Shown here piece after piece: positions 24,328-31,906 of a DNA stretch of 48,879 nucleotides. A model generated the notes under the pieces. That model ran no database searches. It saw only the letters and a list, made by a program, of their open reading frames with translations, and was not told the DNA's origin. The stretch comes from Rhizobium sullae (lineage in GTDB: Bacteria > Pseudomonadota > Alphaproteobacteria > Rhizobiales > Rhizobiaceae): positions 1 to 48,879 of the forward strand of contig NZ_FWER01000042.1 of NCBI RefSeq assembly GCF_900169785.1. The letters are read 5' to 3'. Each line of letters starts with the position of its first letter. The first letter of the stretch is position 1. Position numbers and translations under genes: made by a program.

Positions 24328-25968
24328 TCACGCCATTGCTGCCGCGACCTCAAATGCTCCTGCCACCGCGACAGCACCAGGATCCGGCACTCCCTCCAGA
24401 TCCCTCTCGCCGACATAGGACGCGCGCCCGGCCTTTGCCTTCTTCATCGCCTTTGTCGACTCTGCACCTACCATTGCCGCCTTCGCTGCCGCCGCGACAT
24501 TGCCGGACGCGAGGGCTGCGAGTGCCGGGGCAAGCGCATCGACCATCGTCCTGTCGCCGATCTCGGCTCCGCCATAGAACGTCATCCGATCGAGCCCGGC
24601 AAGGAGGGCTGCGGCGATATCAGCTTTTTCCGCCATTGCCTTGGCTGCGGCGGTAAAGAAGATCGACAGCAGCACGCCGCTTGATCCGCCCATGCTGATG
24701 CTCAGAATATCGCCGACCGAAGCCAGCGTGGCAGCGGGCTCCTTCAGTGGCAGCATGTCGATGCGGGCAAGCACACTGCGGGCGCCGGTCGCAACCGTGG
24801 AGCCGGTATCGCCGTCGCCGACGCGGCCGTCCAAACGGTTAAGCTCGTCTTCGAGCGAGATCAGGTGCTCGCAGAGCGCGGTTATCAGGCGACGGCTCTG
24901 GCCGTCGTCGCTGCTTGCGGCTGTTCCGTTCGGTTTGGCGCCTGTTTGAGGGGCTGCAACGATCTTGATCTCATGATGCTCGACTGCCGGCACCCAGGCA
25001 TGGGGTTCGACCACAGTCATCAAAGCCGCCTCGCGGGCGCCATCCAGCCGGATCAACGAGAGCGAGAAACCGTTCATGTTGAGCGCCGTCATCATCGACG
25101 CCGGCCCGATAATCAGTTTGACGCGGCGTGAGAGGGACGACGAGAGGACGGCATTGGCGATCACGCCCATTTCGAGGGGCGGTACGGCGCCGAGATTGTT
25201 GATGAGCAGGGCATAGCTCGCCGAATGGTTAACCTTCGCGGCAAGCCGTTCGGCCATTGTGGCCACGAGGTCTGCTACCGGTTGGAGCGCAATGCGCTCG
25301 GCGCCTGGTTCGCCATGGATGCCAAGGCCAAGCTCGCCTTCGTTGGCCCCGAGGCGTTCCTCCTGCAACTGGCCGGGGACGCTGCAGGTCGAAAGCGACA
25401 TGCCAAGAGAGACGATGTCGGCTGCCGCCGAGGCGGCGTGTCCGGCCACTGTCTTCAGGTTCTCGCCGGCCTCGGCGTAATATCCGGCGATCTTGTGGAT
25501 GAACAACGTGCCGGCGACGCCGCGCGGCTGGTTGATATCCGCAATCGCGATGTCGTCGGCGACGATGACCATCTCGACGTCGAAACCCTCGCCGCGGGCC
25601 TTTTCCGCTGCGAGACCGAAATTCAACCGGTCGCCCGTGTAATTCTTCACAATCAGCAGAGTTCCCTTGGGGCCGGTAACGGCGCGGATCGCCGTCAGAA
25701 CAGCGTCGACGCTTGGCGAGGCGAATATCTCGCCGGATACTGCTGCCGTCAGCATGCCCTTGCCGACGAAGCCCGCATGCGACGGTTCATGCCCGGCACC
25801 ACCGCCGGAAATGATGGCCACTTTCGATTTGTCCCAGTCCGCGCGCAGGATCACTTTGATCTCCGGATATGTGTCGAGACGGGCGAGGCGGCCCGAGCCG
25901 CTTGTTAAAAGCAGGCCGTCCAGGGCTTCCGTAACGATGTTTTCCCGGCGATTGAAGAAATGTTTCAT
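24328..25968 (-). CDS. Single-chain ATP-type dihydroxyacetone kinase (DhaK-DhaL fusion)
   Basis: A 546-aa kinase with a DhaK domain (residues 1-330) fused to a DhaL domain (about 365-546). Substrate residues H60 (GGGAGHEP), D113 (YTGDRLNF) and covalent H218 (LGIHGEPG) are present. The nucleotide domain has DGRVGDGDTGST and MGGSSGVLLS. This is the layout of ATP-dependent kinases from Citrobacter and eukaryotes, so it needs no PTS. A linker rich in Ala, Gly and Ser joins the domains. Related enzymes act on dihydroxyacetone, glyceraldehyde or erythruloses, so the sugar is uncertain. Confidence 0.93.
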   Translation of the reverse strand: MKHFFNRRENIVTEALDGLLLTSGSGRLARLDTYPEIKVILRADWDKSKVAIISGGGAGHEPSHAGFVGKGMLTAAVSGEIFASPSVDAVLTAIRAVTGPKGTLLIVKNYTGDRLNFGLAAEKARGEGFDVEMVIVADDIAIADINQPRGVAGTLFIHKIAGYYAEAGENLKTVAGHAASAAADIVSLGMSLSTCSVPGQLQEERLGANEGELGLGIHGEPGAERIALQPVADLVATMAERLAAKVNHSASYALLINNLGAVPPLEMGVIANAVLSSSLSRRVKLIIGPASMMTALNMNGFSLSLIRLDGAREAALMTVVEPHAWVPAVEHHEIKIVAAPQTGAKPNGTAASSDDGQSRRLITALCEHLISLEDELNRLDGRVGDGDTGSTVATGARSVLARIDMLPLKEPAATLASVGDILSISMGGSSGVLLSIFFTAAAKAMAEKADIAAALLAGLDRMTFYGGAEIGDRTMVDALAPALAALASGNVAAAAKAAMVGAESTKAMKKAKAGRASYVGERDLEGVPDPGAVAVAGAFEVAAAMA

Positions 25969-26019
25969 TGATTGAGACCTGTCTGTTTTGCATGCCTACT
26001 TCGGTTCAGTTTCTGCGGT

Positions 26020-27027
26020 TCAAGCGAGCCGCTGTCCGCTCGCGTCGAAATAGAGCGGATCGCGGAGCGTAAGATTGATCCTGTCGCCCGGTCTGATTGC
26101 GAGATATGGATCCGCAAGTGTGACGAGCTTGTGATCGCGAACGCGGATATGCAGATGGTTCTGATCGCCCAGGTGTTCGATCCAGTCGACCTCGGCATTG
26201 GCATCCTTGCCGACGATGATGTCGAGGTGCTCGGTCCGTGCGCCAATTGTCTTCGTACCCTTAGGAGGGCTGCCGCCCGGAAGCAGATTGGCGGGAAGGA
26301 GATTGATATGCGGCTGACCGAGGCGGGCTGCGACATGAAGGCTGGCGGGATTGCCGTAGATTTCCCGAGGCGTTCCGACCTGCAGGAGCCTGCCTTCAGC
26401 AACGATGCCGATGCGGTCCGCCATCGTCATGGCCTCCACCTGGTCGTGGGTAACGTAAAGTAAGGTAGAACCCAGTTCCTTCTGGATGCGCTTGAGTTCT
26501 AGCCGAAGCTCTGACCGAAGTTTGGCGTCGAGAGACGAAAGCGGTTCGTCCATGAGGTAGATCGCGGGCTCACGCACCAGCGCCCGACCGATCGCGACTC
26601 GCTGCATCTCCCCACCGGAAAGACGGGTCGAGCGATTTTCCAGCTTGTGGTCGATCCTGACCATACGCGCGATCTCGCGCACGCGCCGATCGATCTCATC
26701 AGTGCTGAGCTTCCGCACCGGCGCCTTCAAAGGGAAGGCAAGGTTCTCGTAGACCGTCATGTGCGGATAAAGCGAATATTGCTGGAAGACGAAAGCCACG
26801 TCGCGCTCGGCTGGGGCTTCGCCGGCGACGTTGCGGCCGCCGATCTCGATACGGCCGCTGTCGGGCCGCTCCAGGCCGGCGATCAGACGAAGCGTCGTCG
26901 TCTTGCCGGCGCCGGTCGGTCCTAAGAGCACGACGAATTCGCCGTCGCGGATCGCAAGATCGAGGGCGCTGAGCGCCTGCGTGTCGCCGAAACGCTTGTT
27001 GAGGCCTTTAAGAACGACATCAGCCAT
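26020..27027 (-). CDS. ABC importer ATPase 2 (UgpC/MalK type)
   Basis: A 335-aa ATPase with Walker A GPTGAGKTT, Q-loop in FVFQQYSLYPH, a canonical signature LSGGEMQRVAIGRALV, Walker B IYLMDEP and the H-loop in YVTHDQVEA. A C-terminal OB-type regulatory domain (about residues 235-335) follows, ending with the GDRINLTL strand. The ATG at 27027 has GGAGGTCCTGC upstream and overlaps the previous ATPase stop by 8 nt. It probably pairs with that ATPase as a heterodimer under the two permeases, as described for the rhizobial glycerol importer GlpS/GlpT. Confidence 0.93.
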   Translation of the reverse strand: MADVVLKGLNKRFGDTQALSALDLAIRDGEFVVLLGPTGAGKTTTLRLIAGLERPDSGRIEIGGRNVAGEAPAERDVAFVFQQYSLYPHMTVYENLAFPLKAPVRKLSTDEIDRRVREIARMVRIDHKLENRSTRLSGGEMQRVAIGRALVREPAIYLMDEPLSSLDAKLRSELRLELKRIQKELGSTLLYVTHDQVEAMTMADRIGIVAEGRLLQVGTPREIYGNPASLHVAARLGQPHINLLPANLLPGGSPPKGTKTIGARTEHLDIIVGKDANAEVDWIEHLGDQNHLHIRVRDHKLVTLADPYLAIRPGDRINLTLRDPLYFDASGQRLA

Positions 27028-28117
27028 GCAGGACCTCCGAATGGAGCGATGAAGCAACCGCGCGACCCGACCGGCAGTCGAAGAGCGCTAGATTGGCAGG
27101 GTTGAATTCGAGACCGACCGTTTCGCCGATGCGGAAGTTGCGGTTTGCCGGAACGCGGGCCTTGATCAGTCCGCTGCGGGTTTCGATCGCCACGATCTGA
27201 TTTGTTCCGAGATACTCGCTGCCATAGACGGCACCGCGCAGGGTCGAGGCGTCGCTGAAGCGGATGTGCTCCGGCCGCACGCCAAGTGCCAGCTCGCCTA
27301 CGGTCAGGTCCTGGTGAATCTCTGGAACGGCGACATCGACGCCATCGAGAGAGATGAATCGATCGCCCTTCTGAAGGCCGGAGATAAAGCGCATGAAATT
27401 CATCGGCGGCGACCCGATGAAATCTGCGACGTACATCGTCGCCGGCTTGTTGTAGATCTCCTGCGGCGTCCCGAACTGCTCAATAACGCCATGATTCATG
27501 ACGGCGATCTTGTCGGCCATGGCCATCGCCTCGTGCTGATCATGGGTGACGTAGACCGTCGTCGCGTGGATGCGATTGTGCAATTCGCGAAGCTCATGAA
27601 CCATGACCTCGCGGAACTCGGCATCGAGCGTGCCGAGCGGTTCGTCCATCAGGAAGCATTTCGGGCGGCGCACGATGGCGCGACCGAGCGCTACACGCTG
27701 GCGGTCGCCACCGGCAAGCCCGGAGACGGATCTGTTGAGAATATGGTCGATCTGCAGCAGGCGCGCGGTTTCCTCCACTCGGGCCTGAATTTCCGCCCTC
27801 GACATTCCTTGCGACAACAGCGGAAAGCCAATGTTCTTGCGCACGTTCATGTGCGGATAGAGCGCGAAGAGTTGAAAGACGAAGGCGATATCGCGGGCGC
27901 TGGCACGATTGAAAGTGACGTCCTCGCCGTCGAGATAGATCTTGCCGCTGGTCGGCAATTCCAGTCCCGCGATCATGCGAAGCGTGGTCGTCTTGCCGCA
28001 GCCGGACGGCCCAAGAAGCGCTAGGAACTCGCCGTCATGGACGACAAAGCTCGAATCCTCGACTGCGACGAAGCTGCCGAATTCCTTGCGGAGATGCTCA
28101 ATTCTGATTTCCGCCAT
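27020..28117 (-). CDS. ABC importer ATPase 1 (UgpC/MalK type, altered signature)
   Basis: A 365-aa ATPase with Walker A GPSGCGKTT, Walker B CFLMDEPLG and H-loop YVTHDQHEA. The signature is VSGLAGGDRQRVALGRAIV, so LAGGDRQ in place of LSGGQQ, while the partner keeps LSGGE. The C-terminal regulatory domain is complete (GVRPEHIRFSD). GGAGTGAACC precedes the ATG, 3 nt after the stop of the small membrane gene. The asymmetry suggests that one of the two composite ATP sites may be weak (inference). Confidence 0.92.
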   Translation of the reverse strand: MAEIRIEHLRKEFGSFVAVEDSSFVVHDGEFLALLGPSGCGKTTTLRMIAGLELPTSGKIYLDGEDVTFNRASARDIAFVFQLFALYPHMNVRKNIGFPLLSQGMSRAEIQARVEETARLLQIDHILNRSVSGLAGGDRQRVALGRAIVRRPKCFLMDEPLGTLDAEFREVMVHELRELHNRIHATTVYVTHDQHEAMAMADKIAVMNHGVIEQFGTPQEIYNKPATMYVADFIGSPPMNFMRFISGLQKGDRFISLDGVDVAVPEIHQDLTVGELALGVRPEHIRFSDASTLRGAVYGSEYLGTNQIVAIETRSGLIKARVPANRNFRIGETVGLEFNPANLALFDCRSGRAVASSLHSEVLHG

Positions 28118-28120
28118 GGT

Positions 28121-28333
28121 TCACTCCGGGAATTTCGAGACAACGATGAACATCGCCGTTCCCGCAAGCAGCGTCACTAGCGAGTAGGTATAGAGCACCA
28201 ACAGGAAGGGCTGGAACAGCATCAGGAAGCCCGCTGCGATCAGGACCGTGGCGATGTTTTCCATCGGCCCGCGCCGCAGGAAAAAAGGCCGTTTCGGACG
28301 GGCAGGGCGGGGCGTTTCGACCAGGTGCGTCAT
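28121..28333 (-). CDS. Small two-helix membrane protein of the ABC importer operon (70 aa)
   Basis: A 70-aa protein starting MTHLVETPRPARPKRPFFLRR, a basic cytoplasmic-looking tail, then two close hydrophobic segments (IATVLIAAGFLMLFQPFLLVLY and LLAGTAMFIVV). The ATG overlaps the stop of the upstream permease by 4 nt and its stop is 3 nt before the ATPase. It is too short for a permease and is not in the usual set of ABC importer parts, although rhizobial polyol importers often carry a small extra membrane gene here. It may be an accessory subunit; this is inference. Confidence 0.75.
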   Translation of the reverse strand: MTHLVETPRPARPKRPFFLRRGPMENIATVLIAAGFLMLFQPFLLVLYTYSLVTLLAGTAMFIVVSKFPE

Positions 28334-29283
28334 TTGCGGACCGCTCCGAAGGTGATGCCGCGCAGCAGCTGCTTGCGCAGGAGAATGGTGAAGACCAGGA
28401 TCGGGATCAGGAAGATCGTAGTCCCCGCAGCGACGGCCGGCCAGTCCTGCCCCCCCTCGCCAATGATCGTAGGGATGAATGGCGGCGCGGTCTGCGCGCT
28501 GCCCGATGTCAGAAGTGCGGCGAAGGCATATTCGTTCCAGGCGAAGATCAGGCAGAAGATCGCGGTCGCAGCAATGCCGGTCGTTGCCTGCGGCAGGACG
28601 ACCTTGCGGAAGGCCTGCAGCCGCGTGTAGCCGTCGATCATCGCAGCTTCCTCGTATTCGCGAGGGATTTCGTCGATGAACCCCTTGAGCAGCCAAACAG
28701 CCAGCGAAACATTGACCGCGGTATAGAGCAGGATCATGCCCAATGCCGTGTCGGACAAGCCAAGCTCCCGGTACATCAGGTAGATCGGGATCGCGACGGC
28801 GATCGGCGGCATCATGCGCGTCGACAGGATGAAGAACAAAAGATCGTCGGCGAGTGGCACCCTGAAGCGGGAGAAGCCGTACGCGGCCAAGGTGCCGAGA
28901 AAGACCGCAAGGAATGTGGAGCCGAAGGCAATCACCAGCGAATTGACGAAGCGCGGCAGGAAATTCGAGGGGCCGGCGATCACCATGTTGCGCTTGCGGG
29001 TCACCTCATCACAGGTGCCGGTCGGTGCGGGCAGGGAGGCAATATATTCCGGCGTCTGCCGCGTCCTCGTAGTCAGAAGATTGCAATAACCTTCGAGCGA
29101 CGGCGCAAAGACGATCTTCGGCGGATAGCTGATGGAGTCCGGCGGCGACTTGATGCTGGTCAGGAAAATCCAGACGAGAGGGACGAGCGTGATCAGCGCA
29201 TAGAGGATCACGATCGCGCCGGCGACCCGCTTACTGGCGAGGCTAGGCTCGACGACAGAATGGGCAGCGTTTGCGGAGCTCAT
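28330..29283 (-). CDS. ABC importer permease 2 (MalG type)
   Basis: A 317-aa permease with six predicted helices. The EAA loop is YEEAAMIDGYTRLQAF followed by VVLP. The tail LLRGITFGAVRK matches MalG-like partners. A large periplasmic loop of about 70 residues follows the first helix (SIKSPPDS... to NFLPRFVNS) and holds two Cys (EGYCNLL and TGTCDEV) that could form a disulfide. It overlaps both neighbours by 4 nt. It forms the channel with permease 1. Confidence 0.93.
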   Translation of the reverse strand: MSSANAAHSVVEPSLASKRVAGAIVILYALITLVPLVWIFLTSIKSPPDSISYPPKIVFAPSLEGYCNLLTTRTRQTPEYIASLPAPTGTCDEVTRKRNMVIAGPSNFLPRFVNSLVIAFGSTFLAVFLGTLAAYGFSRFRVPLADDLLFFILSTRMMPPIAVAIPIYLMYRELGLSDTALGMILLYTAVNVSLAVWLLKGFIDEIPREYEEAAMIDGYTRLQAFRKVVLPQATTGIAATAIFCLIFAWNEYAFAALLTSGSAQTAPPFIPTIIGEGGQDWPAVAAGTTIFLIPILVFTILLRKQLLRGITFGAVRK

Positions 29284-30245
29284 CGTTGCTTCACCTTATT
29301 GAGGGCTTTGACGTAGATGTTGGCGAGGCCGAATACTGCGACGAAGAGAATAATCGCGAAGGCGGAAGCCCGGCCGGTTGCCCAGCTTTCGAAGGCTGCA
29401 CGCTTCAGCGTGATCGAGGCGACCTCAGTGACCGAGCCAGGCCCGCCGCCGGTCAGCAGCGTCACCATGTCGAACATCTTGAAGTTCTCGATGCCGCGGA
29501 AGAGGACGGCGAGCATGATGAACGGCAGGGCCATCGGCACGGTGATCGACCAGAACTGGCGCCAAGCCGATGCCCGGTCAACTTCGGCCGCTTCGTAGAT
29601 GTAGTCGGGGATCGAGCGCAGGCCGGCGAGGCAGATCAGCATCACATAGGGGGTCCACATCCAAGTATCGACGATGATGATCGCCCAGGGCGCCAGTGAG
29701 ACGTCGCCGAGCATCCGGATATCCGATGTCGGAATGCCGCTAAGCCACGAAACCGCATAAGCGAAGAGACCGATCTGCGGTTCGTAGAGAAAACGCCAGA
29801 AATTGCCGACGACGGCGGGAGACAGCATCATCGGGATCAGGATGATGGTCGTCCAGAAGGCGTGGCCGCGAAATTTGCGGTCGATCAGATAAGCGAGCGT
29901 GAAGCCGATTACCGTCTGCAGGACGATCGTCCAGAAGACGAAATGCGCCGTGGTCTGCATCGCCTGCCAGATGTCCGGATCGGTGAGGACGCGCTCATAA
30001 TTTCGCAAGCCCACGCCTTCAACAGCAGCATTCGGCCGGTTGGCACGATAATTCGTGAAGGAAAGATAGATTGCCCAGATGAGCGGGAAAATGTTGATGG
30101 CAAGCAATAGCGTGATGGCGGGAGCGATAAACACCCAAGCGATTGCGCTGTCCGACAGACCGCGGACGCGTCTGGCAACAGATACCGGCGTTGACCTTGC
30201 TGTTGCATCCGCTGCCTGCTCGACAATGGAATTGGAAATATTCAA
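29280..30245 (-). CDS. ABC importer permease 1 (MalF type)
   Basis: A permease of about 321 aa with six predicted helices. The EAA loop is IYEAAEVDRASAWRQF followed by ITVP, and the upstream WTPYVMLICLAGLRSIP is usual for the UgpA/MalF branch. The start is uncertain: the TTG at 30245 has GGTGA upstream and begins LNISNSIVEQ, while the ATG at 30314 has no ribosome site; the longest frame runs into the binding-protein gene. It is coupled to permease 2 by a 4-nt overlap. Confidence 0.88.
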   Translation of the reverse strand: MNISNSIVEQAADATARSTPVSVARRVRGLSDSAIAWVFIAPAITLLLAINIFPLIWAIYLSFTNYRANRPNAAVEGVGLRNYERVLTDPDIWQAMQTTAHFVFWTIVLQTVIGFTLAYLIDRKFRGHAFWTTIILIPMMLSPAVVGNFWRFLYEPQIGLFAYAVSWLSGIPTSDIRMLGDVSLAPWAIIIVDTWMWTPYVMLICLAGLRSIPDYIYEAAEVDRASAWRQFWSITVPMALPFIMLAVLFRGIENFKMFDMVTLLTGGGPGSVTEVASITLKRAAFESWATGRASAFAIILFVAVFGLANIYVKALNKVKQR

Positions 30246-30331
30246 GATGTCACCCGGTCTTTGTGTATGTGAGACATCCGGCGGCCAGGCTCCTTTGCCG
30301 ATCCGAGCCGCCATTCTGACAAGGATGTCGC

Positions 30332-30347
30332 GTGTCCAGATGGACAC
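30332..30347 (-). promoter_or_regulatory. Stem-loop just after the binding-protein stop
   Basis: A perfect palindrome, GTGTCCA-GA/TC-TGGACAC, that touches the stop codon of the binding-protein gene and precedes permease 1. The RNA can form a 5-7 bp stem. As with the first importer of this window, it is placed to stabilise the binding-protein message or lower downstream expression. Confidence 0.5.
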
Positions 30348-31672
30348 TAGATCTTGCCGTCGTCCTTGAAGACCTCGGTCCAATCCTCCACCAATCCGTC
30401 AAGCGCTTCCTGCGCGGTTCCGTTGCCGGCAACGACGTAGTTGTGAACGCGTTTCTGCATGTCCTGGAGAAGGGTGGCGTAGCTTGGTTCGGCCCAGAAG
30501 TCCTTGACGATAGCCATGGAGTCCAGGAAGGCTTGGGCGTAGGGTTGGCTTGTGGCGAAGCCCGGCGCCTTGACGACCGAATTCAAGCAGGAGAAGCCGC
30601 CAAGTTCCCACCACTTGGCCTGCACGTCAGGCTGGGCGAACCACTTGATGTATTGCAGCGCGGCGTCCTTCTTGTCGGAATAGGAAACGACAGAGATGCC
30701 CTGGCCGCCGAGCTGGGCAAAATGCGCCTTCTCGGCCGGATTGGGGAAGAAGCCGATCTTGTCGCCGCCGACCTTCTCGTCCTTGTAGAGGCCGGGCCAG
30801 GTGAAGGCGAAGTTCATCTGCATCGCGACCTGACCGGATTTGAAGGCGTCAGCAGATTCGACCATATAGACGTTGGAGCTGCCGGGCGGCGTGCAGCAGT
30901 CATAAAGCGACTTGTAGAACTCCAGGCCTTTGATCGCGTCGGCCGAGTTGACGATCCCCTCCATCTCGTAAGGCTTCTTCGGGTCCTCGTATTGGAAGCC
31001 CCAAGAGTAGAGGACGTTGGTGACGCCCATGGTAATGCCTTCCGAACCGCGCTCGGTGTAGATCGAAGCGCCGTAGACGGTCTTTCCGTCGATCTCGCGC
31101 TTCTGGAAGAATTCGGCGACCTGCTTCAACTGATCATAAGTCTTCGGCGCGGCGAGATCCCAGCCATATTTCTCCTTGAATTCTGTCTTCAGCTCCGGCC
31201 TTTCGAACCAGTCCTTGCGATAGGTCCAACCGACCACGTCACCCATTGCCGGAAGCGCCCAGTAGTTCGGGGTGTTCTTCGGCCATTCGGAATAGCCGAC
31301 GACCGTTGCCGGCACGAAGTCATCCATCTTGATGCCTTCCTTGTCGAAGAAGTCGTTCAGCTTGACATAATGGCCGTTTTCCGCCGAACCGCCGATCCAC
31401 TGGCTGTCGCCGATGATCAGGTCGCAGAGCTTGCCATGAGAGTTGAGTTCGTTGAGAAAGCGGTCGGCATAGTTCGTCCACGGGACGAACTCGAACTTCA
31501 TCGTCGTTCCGGTCTTTGCGGTGAAGTCCTTCGACAGTTCCACGAGCGCATTGGCCGGGTCCCACGCGGCCCAGCAGAGCGTCAGTTCATCGGCTTTCGC
31601 AAGATTGGGCAATGCCGACGACAGCATAAGTGCCGAGGCGAGCCCGAGAAGGGCTTTCGATTTCTTCTGCAT
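30347..31672 (-). CDS. ABC importer extracellular solute-binding protein (family 1)
   Basis: A 441-aa periplasmic binding protein, first gene of the polyol/ketose operon. Signal peptide MQKKSKALLGLASALML..., probably cut after NLAKA near residue 27. The mature protein has CDLIIGDSQWIGG, YWALPAMGDVVGWTYRKDWF and FKSGQVAMQMNFAFTWPG, family-1 features with many Trp/Tyr for sugar stacking, and four or more Cys (including DCCTPPG). GGGAGGAACTT precedes the ATG at 31672. The ligand is presumably what the operon's two kinases use, or its reduced form, but no polyol dehydrogenase is in the operon. Confidence 0.93.
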   Translation of the reverse strand: MQKKSKALLGLASALMLSSALPNLAKADELTLCWAAWDPANALVELSKDFTAKTGTTMKFEFVPWTNYADRFLNELNSHGKLCDLIIGDSQWIGGSAENGHYVKLNDFFDKEGIKMDDFVPATVVGYSEWPKNTPNYWALPAMGDVVGWTYRKDWFERPELKTEFKEKYGWDLAAPKTYDQLKQVAEFFQKREIDGKTVYGASIYTERGSEGITMGVTNVLYSWGFQYEDPKKPYEMEGIVNSADAIKGLEFYKSLYDCCTPPGSSNVYMVESADAFKSGQVAMQMNFAFTWPGLYKDEKVGGDKIGFFPNPAEKAHFAQLGGQGISVVSYSDKKDAALQYIKWFAQPDVQAKWWELGGFSCLNSVVKAPGFATSQPYAQAFLDSMAIVKDFWAEPSYATLLQDMQKRVHNYVVAGNGTAQEALDGLVEDWTEVFKDDGKI

Positions 31673-31906
31673 AAGTTCCTCCCAGAACCAAAGGCCGGCT
31701 CCCCACCGGCGTCGCAAGTTCACCCACTTCTAAAGAATGCTCACATGAACTCCTCAATCATCATGTTTAGCAATGTGTTTAGTAAAACGCATTTTTATAA
31801 ACAATGCAAGCGGCGATGTTGCGGCGCTGCGCGTAATTTGCGGGTGACCGGATGAGGGGGAAGCACTGCAAGGCAATTCAGCGCCTCTTGGGGCGCGTCG
31901 GAATAA
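31673..31906 (-). promoter_or_regulatory. Promoter region of the ABC/dha operon with tandem repeats
   Basis: This 234-bp gap should hold the operon promoter. On the minus strand an AT-rich stretch has TATAAA as a -10 candidate (about 31796-31801). Just downstream are two adjacent 12-bp direct repeats on the plus strand, GTTTAGCAATGT (31765-31776) and GTTTAGTAAAAC (31777-31788), which look like a regulator site. A GCGCC/GGCGC hairpin (about 31890-31905), without a T-tract, may end the exporter operon on its upstream side. Confidence 0.4.

Noticed and set aside
30332..31855. 507-codon plus-strand frame opposite the second binding protein
   Set aside because: Antisense shadow of a clear family-1 binding protein with signal peptide and ribosome site on the other strand.
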